DNA of 64,000 nt from NCBI RefSeq assembly GCF_004359515.1, contig NZ_SCWD01000001.1, forward strand, positions 1,054,001-1,118,000, in the 5' to 3' direction. The notes beneath the pieces are model-generated. The model made no database searches. It was not told the DNA's origin and saw only the letters and a program-made list of their open reading frames with translations. The DNA comes from Macrococcus carouselicus. GTDB taxonomy: Bacteria; Bacillota; Bacilli; Staphylococcales; Staphylococcaceae. The position numbers and the translations under genes were made by a program. The number at the start of each line of letters is the position of its first letter. Position 1 is the stretch's first letter. Positions 34,034 to 44,282 of this stretch are shown piece by piece.

Positions 34034-35617
34034 ATGAGTGAAAATTACACGGAGCAAGTCGATCAGCTGTTAGAAAAACCTTCGACACTGAAGCAGTTAT
34101 CTCGTACTCAGCTGATCAGTGAAATTCTTAACAACGGCGAAGGGGAGTTGACTGAATCAGGGGCAGTCCGTACTGAAACAGGCAAATACACAGGTCGTTC
34201 ACCTCAAGACCGCTTCATCGTCCGTGAGGCAGACACCGCAGACAGAATTGACTGGGGTAAGATCAACCAGCCGATTGAAGAGGAAGTCTTCTTAAAATTA
34301 ACAGATAAAGTGCTGAACTACTTGAATGATAAAGAGAAAGTCTATGTCTTCAATGGTTATGCCGGTGCCAGCAAAGCATCACAGTTGAAACTACGTGTGA
34401 TCAATGAACTTGCATGGCATAATATGTTCGCGCATACCATGTTCATTCGTCCAGAAACGAAAGAAGAAGGACTGGCGATTGACCCTGAGTTCACCATCAT
34501 CTCTGCCCCTCACTTCAAAGCAGACCCTGCTGTGGACGGCACTAAATCAGAAACATTCATCATCACAAGCTTCAAACATAAGATCATCCTGATCGGTGGT
34601 ACGGAATATGCCGGTGAAATGAAAAAAGGTATCTTCGGTGTGATGAACTACTACTTACCTGTACAAGGCATCATGAGCATGCACTGTTCAGCGAACGTAG
34701 GTGAAAATAAGGACGTCGCGTTATTCTTCGGCCTATCAGGCACAGGTAAAACGACATTATCAGCAGACCCGCAGCGTAAACTGATCGGTGACGATGAGCA
34801 CGGCTGGAACGATGACGGTGTCTTTAATATCGAAGGCGGCTGCTACGCTAAGACGATTGACTTAACACGTGAGAAAGAACCTCAGATCTATGATGCTATC
34901 CGTTACGGTGCTATCCTGGAAAACGTCAAGATCGAAGAAGACGGTACACCTGATTACTCTGACAAATCACTCACAGAGAACACACGTGCAGCGTATCCGA
35001 TTGAAAATATCGACAACATCGTCTTACCGTCATACGCAGGACATGCAAAAACAATCATCTTCTTAACAGCAGATGCATTCGGTGTACTTCCTCCGATCTC
35101 TAAACTGACAAAAGACCAGGCGATGTATCACTTCTTAAGCGGCTTCACTTCAAAGCTCGCCGGAACAGAACGCGGCGTCACAAGCCCGCAGCCTGTCTTC
35201 TCTACATGCTTCGGCTCACCATTTCTGCCGATGCATGCGACAGTCTATTCGAACATGCTCGGTGAACTGATCGACAAGCACGGCGTCAAAGTATTCTTGG
35301 TGAATACTGGCTGGACAGGCGGCGAATACGGCGTCGGCAGCCGTATGAACTTAAAATACACACGCTCAATGGTCCGCCGTGCCATCAGCGGCGCTTTAGA
35401 AGAGGTTGAATATGTACAGGACGATGTCTTCGGTCTGAACATCCCGACATCAGTACCGGGCGTACCGGCAGAACTCCTGATGCCACGTAACACATGGGTA
35501 TCAGACGATGCCTACGACGAAACAGCGCATCAATTAGCCTTGATGTTCCAGGAAAACTTCAAACAGTTCGACGCACCAGAACTAGAAGCAAAAGGCGGCT
35601 TCAAATACCGCGGATAA
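34034..35617 (+). CDS. pckA: Phosphoenolpyruvate carboxykinase (ATP)
   Basis: A 527-residue ATP-dependent PEPCK, the gluconeogenic enzyme converting oxaloacetate to PEP. Visible: RSPQDRFIV near 60, the P-loop [14 protein letters not shown] (about 243), the metal/substrate block [18 protein letters not shown] just after it, and the C-terminal [10 protein letters not shown]. The ATG at 34034 is 7 nt after GGGGGA; an upstream in-frame ATG at 34019 overlaps that region. Divergent from metK; cre-like site over its start. Confidence 0.97.
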   Translation: MSENYTEQVDQLLEKPSTLKQLSRTQLISEILNNGEGELTESGAVRTETGKYTGRSPQDRFIVREADTADRIDWGKINQPIEEEVFLKLTDKVLNYLNDKEKVYVFNGYAGASKASQLKLRVINELAWHNMFAHTMFIRPETKEEGLAIDPEFTIISAPHFKADPAVDGTKSETFIITSFKHKIILIGGTEYAGEMKKGIFGVMNYYLPVQGIMSMHCSANVGENKDVALFFGLSGTGKTTLSADPQRKLIGDDEHGWNDDGVFNIEGGCYAKTIDLTREKEPQIYDAIRYGAILENVKIEEDGTPDYSDKSLTENTRAAYPIENIDNIVLPSYAGHAKTIIFLTADAFGVLPPISKLTKDQAMYHFLSGFTSKLAGTERGVTSPQPVFSTCFGSPFLPMHATVYSNMLGELIDKHGVKVFLVNTGWTGGEYGVGSRMNLKYTRSMVRRAISGALEEVEYVQDDVFGLNIPTSVPGVPAELLMPRNTWVSDDAYDETAHQLALMFQENFKQFDAPELEAKGGFKYRG

Positions 35618-35622
35618 TAGAG

Positions 35623-35657
35623 AGAACGCCCCTGCCACTCAAGTGGCAGGGGCGTTC
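35623..35657 (+). terminator. Terminator hairpin after pckA
   Basis: Seventeen complementary bases on each side (AGAACGCCCCTGCCACT / AGTGGCAGGGGCGTTCT) with almost no loop; no strong T-tract. Confidence 0.75.
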
Positions 35658-35675
35658 TGGTATGCGATAAGCACG

Positions 35676-35710
35676 GATTGCCTCATCTTGACGTGCGACT
35701 TGAGGCAATC
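35676..35710 (-). terminator. Hairpin at the 3' end of the hydrolase gene
   Basis: Ten-bp stem GATTGCCTCA / TGAGGCAATC, 15-nt loop, touching the hydrolase stop codon (35709). No T-tract; likely 3' end or paired barrier with the pckA hairpin. Confidence 0.5.
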
Positions 35711-36476
35711 ATCTAAATTCCCTTGCTTCCACCTGATTCATCCACTGCTGAATCTTCTCAAGCACCTCGCGCTCTTTCGGCGGCGTGAAGACATGTCCTT
35801 CGCCCTCATATATATGGACTTCATAGGGTACATCTAATTCTTGCAGACGTTTCTCAAGTATCTCAGCATGCCGAAGTCCTACCTGCACATCGTCAGTGCC
35901 ATGAATGATCATCACAGGCGGACTGTCAGCCGTCACATGCATATAGCCATTTCTTCTATCGTATTCCGAATCGTCCACACCCGGCTTGCCGATCAGCCGC
36001 TTCAGCATGCCGCGTAAGTCTGCTCGTTCTTCGTACATATAATAAATATCACTCACGCCGCCCCATATGATAAACGAAGCCGCACCGACATCCTGATAAG
36101 TGAGGAGTCCCTGAATACCGCCCCGTGAAAAGCCGACTAGATGAATGGGCAGCTTACCATAATGTCCTCTCAGCTCCCGTACGAGTGCACGGACATCTTC
36201 CAGGTCAGCCCCGCCGAATTCATCATGACCATTGCCATTTGTACCGCGGTAATAAGGTCCCACAACTAGCGTATCTGCATTCGCAAACTGCATCAGTCTG
36301 ACCGGTCTCACCATGCCGACGCCGCCTTTACCGCCGCGTAGATAGATGACCATCCGCTTCGGGTCAGGGGTATCTAAGAGCATCGCCTTCACTTCCAGCT
36401 CATCCGACTTGTACGTCACCTCGTAGAACTCATGGTCAAAATAATCCGCTGCTATCCGTGTTTTACTGAGCCACAT
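35709..36476 (-). CDS. Alpha/beta hydrolase (prolyl-oligopeptidase-like S9 family)
   Basis: A 255-residue alpha/beta hydrolase: oxyanion strand YLRGGKGG, nucleophile elbow GFSRGG (about residue 128), Asp in IHGTDDVQV (about 207) and His in EGEGHVF (about 240), so a complete triad. Esterase or peptidase activity is likely; substrate unknown. Its start lies within the 3' end of ytkD (25-bp overlap), so the two are cotranscribed. Confidence 0.85.
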   Translation of the reverse strand: MWLSKTRIAADYFDHEFYEVTYKSDELEVKAMLLDTPDPKRMVIYLRGGKGGVGMVRPVRLMQFANADTLVVGPYYRGTNGNGHDEFGGADLEDVRALVRELRGHYGKLPIHLVGFSRGGIQGLLTYQDVGAASFIIWGGVSDIYYMYEERADLRGMLKRLIGKPGVDDSEYDRRNGYMHVTADSPPVMIIHGTDDVQVGLRHAEILEKRLQELDVPYEVHIYEGEGHVFTPPKEREVLEKIQQWMNQVEAREFR

Positions 36477-36907
36477 TCAATCATCTCCCGTACGATATAG
36501 CGAATACAGTCATCCTGCAGTAACCTGCTTCGCTTACTCTGTTCCACCTCATCCAGCTCACCGACAATCACCGGCCCAGCTGTCTCATGGTAATGTGACT
36601 GCTCTGAGATTTCTGTAATCTCTGCCTTGAATACATCCTTTGTGAAAGGCGTCTCAGTCATCACTGTATAGCTGGTCACGTACTCGAGATCACCTGTCGC
36701 ACCCGTCTCTTCAAACAGTTCACGAGCGGCCGCTTCAAAAGCCGTCTCCCCTTGTTCACGCTTGCCGCCAGGGAACTCCGTACCTCGGACTTTGTGTTGT
36801 GTCAGCAGATACTGCCCGGCAATAAACGGGATGATCAGCACATGATGATGAACCGGTTTGTCTGTCTTCAGTATCACTCTATTACCTTCAACATCTCTGA
36901 ATTCCAT
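36452..36907 (-). CDS. ytkD: NUDIX nucleoside triphosphatase YtkD
   Basis: A 151-residue YtkD-type NUDIX hydrolase; the family cleans oxidised nucleotides (8-oxo-dGTP) and can start RNA decay by 5' triphosphate removal. The box is complete: GKREQGE (about 47) then RELFEETGA, preceded by RGTEFPGG. Two-gene unit with the hydrolase downstream. Not related in sequence to the AT-rich NUDIX at 16533. Confidence 0.9.
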   Translation of the reverse strand: MEFRDVEGNRVILKTDKPVHHHVLIIPFIAGQYLLTQHKVRGTEFPGGKREQGETAFEAAARELFEETGATGDLEYVTSYTVMTETPFTKDVFKAEITEISEQSHYHETAGPVIVGELDEVEQSKRSRLLQDDCIRYIVREMIECGSVKHG

Positions 36908-37018
36908 ACGCTACCTCACTCTATGTCTTTCTATTAGTTTATCATAACTAGGCATCAGAACTGAAAAGTCTCTTCAACTGCACTATAATAGATGCAATAC
37001 CATTTGAAGGAGCCTGAC

Positions 37019-37249
37019 ATGACAACAATCTTACTCTCAATCATCCGATTCTACCGGAATTATCTATCGCCGATGACACCGCCGACATGCAGATTCCATC
37101 CGACATGCTCGCAGTACGGCATGGAAGCCATTGAAACACATGGTGCACTGAAAGGCAGCTACCTGACCACTGTCCGCATCCTAAAATGCCATCCCTTCCA
37201 TTCAGGCGGCTTCGATCCCGTGCCACCGAAACATGAACATAAACACTAA
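37019..37249 (+). CDS. yidD: Membrane protein insertion efficiency factor YidD
   Basis: A 76-residue YidD: FYRNYLSP near the N terminus and the signature [15 protein letters not shown], then [14 protein letters not shown]. It acts with YidC/Sec in membrane protein insertion. The ATG at 37019 has GGAG 6 nt upstream. Monocistronic, convergent with menC across a shared terminator. Confidence 0.95.
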   Translation: MTTILLSIIRFYRNYLSPMTPPTCRFHPTCSQYGMEAIETHGALKGSYLTTVRILKCHPFHSGGFDPVPPKHEHKH

Positions 37250-37281
37250 AAAGCCTCAATCTTTTCATTGATTGAGGCTTT
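37250..37281. terminator. Bidirectional terminator between yidD and menC
   Basis: Perfect 12-bp stem AAAGCCTCAATC / GATTGAGGCTTT, 8-nt loop, A- and T-rich flanks. Confidence 0.88.
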
Positions 37282-37287
37282 CTCCTT

Positions 37288-38250
37288 TTAATTCAGCTCT
37301 TGCAGTCTGCTTATATCCACTTCCGGGAATGTCATCGTGAGCTTGCCGTCTACGATCTTCTCATCGTAACTCGCATAATCTTCCTCAAAGTACGTCCCGC
37401 GCGGCGTTACGTCAGGTATCGTTCCGCATTCACCCGCAAGTGCCGCCGTGAAGTATTTGCTGAGACCATATTCATACATCCCGCCGGCAATGATTCGCAA
37501 GTCCGGTATCGCTTCTTTGATGGCCAAGAGAGGATAGCCGCCGCCGAGTCGTGCATACTTAGCGATGACAGTCTTCACCCCTGCTCCGTAATACTTGATG
37601 ATGTTATCGATGCTCGATGCCGATTCATCGATGGCGAGCGGCAGATGACGATTCTCTGAGTACAGCTTGAAATCACTGAACGGCTCCTCAAAGTAGTCGA
37701 CTCCATACTCCATGCAGTCTTCAAGGAGAGGTATGTCCTGTGCTGTCAGACTGCCGTTCGCATCGACCGCTATTCTGATAGCCGGATACTGCTCTCTGAC
37801 TTCCTTTACCCGTGCCACGATATCATCAGACCACTTGAGCTTGACCCTGTTCTGAGGCACGACTTCCTGTCCGGGATGTAGTGTAAATCCGAGCGGCACT
37901 GTGACCGGACCCCGCCTGTTCAGACTCTGCCAGCCGATATAATCAAAAAGTGCCATCGCATGCGGCATGCTGCGGTACGGGGCAAGTACGGCGCCTAAAG
38001 TGGCATAGTCCTCCCATGCTGCTGACTGAATCTTATCGAATAGCCGCTGCACGGATTCATGCACGGATTCTATCGTCTCGTAGTGATACCAGTCTGTCTC
38101 AAAGGCATTGGACTCAGCGAAGAAGGTGCTGCCGTCGACATCCAGTGACACCACAAGGACTTTCCGCTCAATCATCTCTGTCTTCACTGTTCTGACAGGT
38201 GTCTTGAAGTCAGCCGTAAATGTATAAAACTTCAGATTACTGAATTTCAT
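37288..38250 (-). CDS. menC: o-Succinylbenzoate synthase
   Basis: A 320-residue enolase-superfamily enzyme of menaquinone synthesis that dehydrates SHCHC to o-succinylbenzoate. Catalytic features: KLKW (general acid/base lysine region, about 150), metal ligands in AVDANGS, FEEPF and IDESAS, and the second lysine in VIAKYARLGGG. The start at 38250 (MKFSNLKFYTF) overlaps the menE 3' end by 14 bp. Last gene of the men unit. Confidence 0.93.
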   Translation of the reverse strand: MKFSNLKFYTFTADFKTPVRTVKTEMIERKVLVVSLDVDGSTFFAESNAFETDWYHYETIESVHESVQRLFDKIQSAAWEDYATLGAVLAPYRSMPHAMALFDYIGWQSLNRRGPVTVPLGFTLHPGQEVVPQNRVKLKWSDDIVARVKEVREQYPAIRIAVDANGSLTAQDIPLLEDCMEYGVDYFEEPFSDFKLYSENRHLPLAIDESASSIDNIIKYYGAGVKTVIAKYARLGGGYPLLAIKEAIPDLRIIAGGMYEYGLSKYFTAALAGECGTIPDVTPRGTYFEEDYASYDEKIVDGKLTMTFPEVDISRLQELN

Positions 38251-39625
38251 CGAGCAGCCATTCCCTGACGCGATGTCGTGAGATCTTACCATTACGAGTC
38301 CGCTGCAGTTCAGCTATACGCTTATAAAGTACGGGGCGTTTATACTTCGCCATCACCTTAAGTGTCTCGTCAATTTTATCATCCAGCTCACTGTCACTCT
38401 CGTAGACAAGAGCGGGTACTTCGCCCCATTTATCGTCCGGCAGACCGACAACTGAACACGCACTGATGTCCGGGATGCTGAGAATAAGTTGTTCGATCTC
38501 ACTCGGATAGATATTTTCACCGCCTGAGATGATCAGGTCTTTTCGACGGTCAAGTACGTAGAGGTAGCCGTTCTTAATCATCCCGACGTCTCCTGTCATA
38601 AAGAAATCCTCACTGAAAGCACTTCGGTTCGCCTCTTCAGGATAGAGATAACCGCTCATCACATTAGCTCCCCGTACCAGGATTTCACCCGCTCCGTTCA
38701 GCGGTGCTGCAACCTTGATATCGTCTGTCACGGGTCCGACTGAGTTCGGATGGTTGACCATATCCAGAGGTGAAGCTGTGATGAACTGGGACGTTGTCTC
38801 GGTCATACCGAATGACGTATAGACCGGCAGCTGTCTCTTCTGACATTCCTCAAGTGTACGGGCATCCAGTCTCGCCCCGCCGATCAAGAGACCCTGCAGC
38901 TGGTGACGCTTGAGACCCGCATCAAGCAGCCATTCAAGCGTCTGCGGTACAAGTGAGATATGCGTCACGCCTTCTTCTGCAATCGCTCTGACAATAGCTT
39001 CTCGATCAAACTTATCGAACAGAATGACGGTGAACCCTACCATCACACTTCTTACCAGGACGCTGAGACCTGAGATATGATAGAGCGGCAGCACCAGCAG
39101 CCACTTCGTCTGTTCGTCAAACGGGAAACTCTCTTTGCAGCGTTCGGCACTTGCGACGTGATTTTCGAATGTATGCGGCACTGCTTTTTGCACGCCGGTC
39201 GTTCCTGAGGTGAACATAATGGAAAGAATGTCTTCCGGGTTGTAAGTCGTTATTGCCGTTCTGTCAGCTGTTCCGGTGAACAGCGTCTCCGGCATGATGC
39301 AGCTGAGAGCTGTATAGTGATTCTCCGTGATGATGAGGGAGACGCCGATCGAGTTCAGCTGACGGCTCACTTCACTCTCAGTCAGATGTGCATTCACCAT
39401 CACCATCTCGATATGCGCAAGTATCAGGCCATGAATGATAATCACATACTTCAGCTCATTAGCAGGCTGAACTGCGATTCTCGGCGGCAGCTCCATCTCG
39501 AGCAGCTGGTCTCTGACGGCACTCGCCCGGTCATATAGTTCGGCAAAGGTCAGCGTGCTGTCTTTATATTTCACGGCAATATCATGTGGACGTTTCTCTG
39601 CCTGCACGGCTAAATTATGTTGCAC
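38237..39625 (-). CDS. menE: o-Succinylbenzoate-CoA ligase
   Basis: A 462-residue acyl-adenylating enzyme that makes OSB-CoA for menaquinone synthesis. AMP-binding motif MFTSGTTGVQKAVPHTF (about 150), YTSFGMTETTSQF and DRRKDLIISGGENIYPSE are all present. The start is GTG (39625), with AGGAG 8 nt upstream. A clear terminator lies between it and menB, so menE-menC may have a separate promoter or depend on read-through. Confidence 0.95.
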   Translation of the reverse strand: MQHNLAVQAEKRPHDIAVKYKDSTLTFAELYDRASAVRDQLLEMELPPRIAVQPANELKYVIIIHGLILAHIEMVMVNAHLTESEVSRQLNSIGVSLIITENHYTALSCIMPETLFTGTADRTAITTYNPEDILSIMFTSGTTGVQKAVPHTFENHVASAERCKESFPFDEQTKWLLVLPLYHISGLSVLVRSVMVGFTVILFDKFDREAIVRAIAEEGVTHISLVPQTLEWLLDAGLKRHQLQGLLIGGARLDARTLEECQKRQLPVYTSFGMTETTSQFITASPLDMVNHPNSVGPVTDDIKVAAPLNGAGEILVRGANVMSGYLYPEEANRSAFSEDFFMTGDVGMIKNGYLYVLDRRKDLIISGGENIYPSEIEQLILSIPDISACSVVGLPDDKWGEVPALVYESDSELDDKIDETLKVMAKYKRPVLYKRIAELQRTRNGKISRHRVREWLLDEIQ

Positions 39626-39645
39626 TGACCTCTCTCCTTTGATTT

Positions 39646-39684
39646 AAAATACGCGTATGCTTATCAAGCAGACGCGTATTTTTT
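39646..39684. terminator. Bidirectional terminator between menB and menE
   Basis: AAATACGCGT-x-TGCTT / AAGCA-x-ACGCGTATTT stem with a 3-nt loop; T-runs on both exits. It splits the otherwise tight men cluster. Confidence 0.88.
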
Positions 39685-39685
39685 C

Positions 39686-40504
39686 TTATGGGAATTTAGG
39701 GAACTGATCGAAATCCGGCTGGCGTTTTTCTTTGAACGCGTCACGGCCTTCTTTCGCTTCGTCTGATGTGTAGTAAAGTAACGTCGCGTCACCCGCAAAC
39801 TGCTGCAGACCTGCTAAGCCGTCTGTATCTGCGTTCATCGCAGCTTTCAGGAAGCGCAGTGCAGTCGGTGAGTGCTGAAGAATCTCTTTACACCATTTCA
39901 CTGTCTCATCTTCAATATCAGCGAGCGGCACCACTGTGTTGACTAAGCCCATATCCAGTGCTTCCTGTGCGTTATACTGACGGCATAAGTACCAGATTTC
40001 ACGCGCTTTTTTATGGCCGACGATACGTGCCAGGTAACCTGAACCGTAACCTGCATCGAATGAGCCGACTTTAGGACCCGTCTGACCGAAACGCGCGTTG
40101 TCAGCAGCAATTGTCAGGTCACAGACAACGTGCAGGACGTGTCCACCGCCGATTGCATAACCGCGGACCATCGCGATGACCGGTTTAGGGATGACACGGA
40201 TTAAACGTTGTAAATCAAGTACATTTAAACGTGGAATGTTATCATCACCGACATAACCGCCGTGGCCACGGACTTTCTGGTCACCACCTGAACAGAATGC
40301 CATATCGCCTTCACCTGTTAAGATGATCACGCCGATACGCTGATCGTCACGTGCACGAGAGAAAGCATCGATCATTTCCATTACAGTGTTCGGTGTGAAT
40401 GCATTACGAACATGTGGACGGTTGATCGTGATTTTACCGATTCCTTCAAAATATTCGTATTTTATCTCTTTATATTCTTTGACTGTTTCCCAGACTCTAG
40501 ACAT
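39686..40504 (-). CDS. menB: 1,4-Dihydroxy-2-naphthoyl-CoA synthase
   Basis: A 272-residue crotonase-fold enzyme that closes OSB-CoA into DHNA-CoA. Conserved [18 protein letters not shown] (about 84-100), [10 protein letters not shown] and [18 protein letters not shown] are typical MenB. It overlaps menH by 8 bp and is followed by a terminator. Codon use suggests high expression. Confidence 0.97.
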   Translation of the reverse strand: MSRVWETVKEYKEIKYEYFEGIGKITINRPHVRNAFTPNTVMEMIDAFSRARDDQRIGVIILTGEGDMAFCSGGDQKVRGHGGYVGDDNIPRLNVLDLQRLIRVIPKPVIAMVRGYAIGGGHVLHVVCDLTIAADNARFGQTGPKVGSFDAGYGSGYLARIVGHKKAREIWYLCRQYNAQEALDMGLVNTVVPLADIEDETVKWCKEILQHSPTALRFLKAAMNADTDGLAGLQQFAGDATLLYYTSDEAKEGRDAFKEKRQPDFDQFPKFP

Positions 40505-41273
40505 GATATGCCTCCTTAATGAATTCTAATACTATTGTATCAAATATTTCAGGATGTTCCACATGAATTGAATGGCCGGCTGAAACTTCGATATGCCGGC
40601 TGTGTCTGATGGACTGAGCCATCCGCTGATTGATCATCTTGAATTTATAGTCCTGTGTACCTGTCAGCAGCAGGACAGGCGCATCCAGTTCTTTTAATCG
40701 CGGCCAGAGATTCGGCTGACTGCCCGTCCCGTAATCCCGTAATGCTTTGGCAAGTCGTGACGGCCGCTGACTTGAGCGCATCTGGTGCTGACACTCAGCG
40801 GCAGCAGATGATAAAGGTGCTGCCGGTGTGAAGAGCGGCAGACGTTCCCAGCGAGAAACAAATGCTTCATAATCCTGGACGAGTGCGTCACCGCGTTCAG
40901 TATCGACCTGCTGCCTCGCCTGACGTTCCTCCGCCGATTCAAGCCCTGGAGAAGCGCTCTCCAGAATCAGTGCGTCGACCGTGTAATGAAGGGCATAATA
41001 AAGTGCGACACGGCCGCCCATCGAGTAACCGTACAGTGCGATATGCTGATAAGATCCCTTTAAGCCAGTGATAATGACGGCCAGCTGCTGGATAAGCCAG
41101 TCGAAGGACCAGTCGGTGTCCATGTCGCTCTCGTCCTGGCCATGTCCTGGTAGATCGATGCGTAGTATATCCATTTCGTCTGTCAGTCGCGTGAATGCCC
41201 GGCTGTCACCCATAAAACCATGGAGCATGACAAGGACATCATCACGACCGTTCTTAGTCCAGTGACAGTGCAT
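40497..41273 (-). CDS. menH: SHCHC synthase MenH
   Basis: A 258-residue alpha/beta hydrolase-fold enzyme eliminating pyruvate from SEPHCHC. Motifs: [12 protein letters not shown] near 14, [10 protein letters not shown], nucleophile elbow [10 protein letters not shown] (about 84) and [12 protein letters not shown] with the His. Starts 20 bp inside the menD 3' end and overlaps menB by 8 bp. Confidence 0.93.
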   Translation of the reverse strand: MHCHWTKNGRDDVLVMLHGFMGDSRAFTRLTDEMDILRIDLPGHGQDESDMDTDWSFDWLIQQLAVIITGLKGSYQHIALYGYSMGGRVALYYALHYTVDALILESASPGLESAEERQARQQVDTERGDALVQDYEAFVSRWERLPLFTPAAPLSSAAAECQHQMRSSQRPSRLAKALRDYGTGSQPNLWPRLKELDAPVLLLTGTQDYKFKMINQRMAQSIRHSRHIEVSAGHSIHVEHPEIFDTIVLEFIKEAYHV

Positions 41274-42912
41274 CGAGTGCTGCCTGCGCTTTCTGTATAA
41301 GGTCCTGATGCGCCCGATAGTTCTCTTCCCGGTCCGTGATCACCTCGTACAGCGCATGTATGCTGGCAGGCAGCGTGATATTCTCATGATCACTGGTCGA
41401 ATAATCCAGGTCATAGAGGGCCGCCGCATGCCTGAAGTCGAGACCGAGCGGTGTACCATAGAGCCGTTCGAACAATGCCGCCTCTTTTCTCTGCGGCAGA
41501 TAGCTGAAGATACCGCCGCCGTCGTTGTTCAGGACGATAAAGCGGATATTGAACCGCTCCAGCTTATGCATGATCAGTCCGTTCATATCATGGAACATCG
41601 AGATATCACCGATAAAGAGATTGACCGTCTTGTGCGCTGCCATGCCGAGTGCGGTCGACACAACACCATCAATGCCGTTCGCGCCGCGGTTACAGTAAGC
41701 GAGTGCACCGCTATGAACCATAAAGGTATCGCCATCACGGATCGGCATACTGTTGCCGAAGAAGATGACTTCGTCCTCCGGAATCTGCTCGAGCAGTTTT
41801 GCGACGGCAGTTCCTTCGTCGTTCACTGTCTTCACGTGGTCATCAATCACCTGAACGAGACAGCTGTCGAACTGACGGAAGCGTTCCACCTGACCGGACT
41901 CGACTCTGACCGGTAAATTCTGCATAGAACTGAAGAAGGCATCCGGTGTCATATTGAAGTGATAATCCGGTACGGAGGGAAATGTATCGGGCTCACTTTT
42001 CTCCTGGACCAGAATCTGTGTGCAGGTCTGTCGGGTCAGCCATTGGTTCAGCTGCTTCGAGACGACCGGCTTACCGACCCGGATGATAAAGTCGGCGGTG
42101 ATAGCCGTCTGACATTTGAAGAGTGTATCTGCCGTTCTGATGATATGCGGATGGTCATGCTGTCTCAGGTGGCTCAGTACGTCCGCAATAACAGGCAGCT
42201 GGTACTGTTCTGCGACGTCCAGTACCGGACCGAGCTGCTCATGCTGGCAGTCTCCGACAACCATCACACCGTTCCCACGCTCAAACAAGGGCTGCAGTGC
42301 TGACAGGTCGACCGTTTCAGTGATATTGAACGTCACGACTGGATCAGGTGTCAGCAGTTCCAGTGCCGTCAGGTCCGGTACAAGTGGTTCACGGAACGGC
42401 ACATTGAAATGAACAGGCCCGCGGTCCGCACCTGTAAAATAATGACTCGCCTGCAGCAGCGTCGCTTCAATCAAGTCATGCGGTGACTCATAAAGGTCCG
42501 CCAGCGGAAAGTCTGTCTCATACTTCACAAAGTTCGTAAACATTCTCACCTGGTCGATGGCCTGCGGAGCGCCGACATTTCTCAGTTCATGCGGACGGTC
42601 GCCTGTCAGTACGACGAGCGGCAGCTGACTGATGAATGCCTCTGATATAGCAGGCGTAAAGTTGCTGGCCGCCGTCCCTGACGTGCAGATAAGAGCGACC
42701 GGGCGACCACCCGCTTTGATCAGACCCAGCGCAAAGAACGCCGCCCCGCGCTCATCGGGATGGACATAGGTCTTCAGTTCAGGATGGACTTCGCAGGCCA
42801 TGGCAAGCGGCGTGGAGCGTGAGCCTGGTGCAATGACTACTTCCCTCACACCGTAATCGTAGAGTCTTCTGACCAGGTGAAAAACTTGTTTCGTTAATGC
42901 CTCATTTTTCAT
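41254..42912 (-). CDS. menD: SEPHCHC synthase MenD
   Basis: A 552-residue ThDP-dependent enzyme that joins isochorismate and 2-oxoglutarate. N-terminal VIAPGSRSTPLA, DERGAAFFALG, FGNSMPIRD and CNRGANGIDGVVSTALG match the family; GDISMFHDMNG (about 440) holds the ThDP/Mg site. Starts 4 bp before the menF stop ends (overlap), so part of menF-D-H-B. Confidence 0.96.
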   Translation of the reverse strand: MKNEALTKQVFHLVRRLYDYGVREVVIAPGSRSTPLAMACEVHPELKTYVHPDERGAAFFALGLIKAGGRPVALICTSGTAASNFTPAISEAFISQLPLVVLTGDRPHELRNVGAPQAIDQVRMFTNFVKYETDFPLADLYESPHDLIEATLLQASHYFTGADRGPVHFNVPFREPLVPDLTALELLTPDPVVTFNITETVDLSALQPLFERGNGVMVVGDCQHEQLGPVLDVAEQYQLPVIADVLSHLRQHDHPHIIRTADTLFKCQTAITADFIIRVGKPVVSKQLNQWLTRQTCTQILVQEKSEPDTFPSVPDYHFNMTPDAFFSSMQNLPVRVESGQVERFRQFDSCLVQVIDDHVKTVNDEGTAVAKLLEQIPEDEVIFFGNSMPIRDGDTFMVHSGALAYCNRGANGIDGVVSTALGMAAHKTVNLFIGDISMFHDMNGLIMHKLERFNIRFIVLNNDGGGIFSYLPQRKEAALFERLYGTPLGLDFRHAAALYDLDYSTSDHENITLPASIHALYEVITDREENYRAHQDLIQKAQAALDALSLD

Positions 42913-44141
42913 TGTGTCACTCCTAACAGCTGCAGCATCGGCTTGAATTTGATTTCTGTCTCAAAGAGCTCAGACTCCGGCACACTGTCCTTCACAACGC
43001 CGCAGCCAGCGAACAGGACAGCTGTCTCCCGGTGAATGAGCATCGAGCGGATTGCGACGATAAATTCACCGTCAAAGTCAGGCGTGATATAACCTATAGG
43101 AGCGCCGTAGAATCCCCGGTCGCCTTCAACTTCCTTGATAAACCGAGCCGCTTTCTCTTTAGGAAAACCGCCTAAAGCAGGCGTTGGATGCAGGGCATGA
43201 CTGACCGCCAGTATATCACCTTCACTGATTCTTGCTTCTATCGGCGTATAGAGATGATAGAAGAAATTATTGACCATGATCTGCGGAGAAGCAGGCATCT
43301 TGACCTCAGAGGTGAAGTCATCAATATCCGCTTCTATACTTCTGACTACGATAGCGTGCTCACCGAGATTCTTTGCGTCACCCAGCAGCTTCTCCTCAGC
43401 ATGCACCACACTCCGTGACATGGTACCTGCAATCGCATTGGTCGATAGAACCTGATTCTCCACCTTCACCAGCTGTTCCGGTGTACGGGAGACGAAGATC
43501 TTATCATTCTGCTCTATCAGAACAAGGTAACTGTTCTCATGATTCTTCAGCCCGTTCTGAAGCAGCCAGGCGCTGTCGATCTCATTCTCAGCCGTGACTT
43601 TCTTCTGCCGTGACAGCACGACCTTGTCAAACAGATGGTTATTCATTGCTGCCACTGCTGTTCTGACGTTGGACAGAAACTTCTCTTCGTCCAGATTGTC
43701 TATAGCCGTGATGTTCGGTGCTGCTGTCTCCGCAGACTGACGCCAGTCGATGATCTCTTCCTCGGTCATATCCGTATAAGTATACGTCAGTTCATGCCCT
43801 CTGCAGATGACCTGGATCTTCGGCCAGACGAAATGACTGTGGCCGAAATCACTGAATAATGCACTGTCCCCGTCATCAAACTGAAAACCTCCGAACAAAC
43901 GGACGCTGTGCGGTCCTTCGACTCGCTCCAGAAGCGCCTGATACTGTTCAGTGATTCGTCCGGGTGAACGTCTCTTTTCTTTAATGACAAAAGCATGTCC
44001 AAGGCCCATCAGCCATTCACTTCTATCTTTATTCATATAGAAATAGCGTTCACCTTTATAACGGGCGGCCGCTCCGAACAGTTCAGCGGGAGATTCAGGT
44101 AATCCTGCCCGTTCTATTACTTGTATTTTTTCCTTCGACAT
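42909..44141 (-). CDS. menF: Isochorismate synthase MenF
   Basis: A 410-residue chorismate-binding enzyme that starts menaquinone synthesis. Visible: VVLSRQKKVTAE (catalytic lysine region, about 185), NAIAGTMSR, LGEHAIVVRSIEADI, HPTPALGGFPKEKA and AGCGVVKDSVPESE at the C terminus. Start ATG 44141 (MSKEKIQV) chosen after AAGGAAG; an in-frame TTG at 44159 lies in the ribosome site. First gene of menFDHB, divergent from menA. Confidence 0.94.
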   Translation of the reverse strand: MSKEKIQVIERAGLPESPAELFGAAARYKGERYFYMNKDRSEWLMGLGHAFVIKEKRRSPGRITEQYQALLERVEGPHSVRLFGGFQFDDGDSALFSDFGHSHFVWPKIQVICRGHELTYTYTDMTEEEIIDWRQSAETAAPNITAIDNLDEEKFLSNVRTAVAAMNNHLFDKVVLSRQKKVTAENEIDSAWLLQNGLKNHENSYLVLIEQNDKIFVSRTPEQLVKVENQVLSTNAIAGTMSRSVVHAEEKLLGDAKNLGEHAIVVRSIEADIDDFTSEVKMPASPQIMVNNFFYHLYTPIEARISEGDILAVSHALHPTPALGGFPKEKAARFIKEVEGDRGFYGAPIGYITPDFDGEFIVAIRSMLIHRETAVLFAGCGVVKDSVPESELFETEIKFKPMLQLLGVTQ

Positions 44142-44221
44142 ACGTTCAGCTTCCTTCAATTCTTATAGTCTCCACCATTTTACCATTTTTCATCAGACTA
44201 CGTCAGATTACCGCTCCTCCA

Positions 44222-44250
44222 TTGACTAAGATTTCAATAAAGCATAGAAT
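44222..44250 (+). promoter_or_regulatory. menA promoter
   Basis: TTGACT, 17-bp spacer, TAGAAT, 33 bp before the menA start. Confidence 0.65.
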
Positions 44251-44282
44251 TTAAGCAGATAATCAGGAATAGGAGATTAAAA

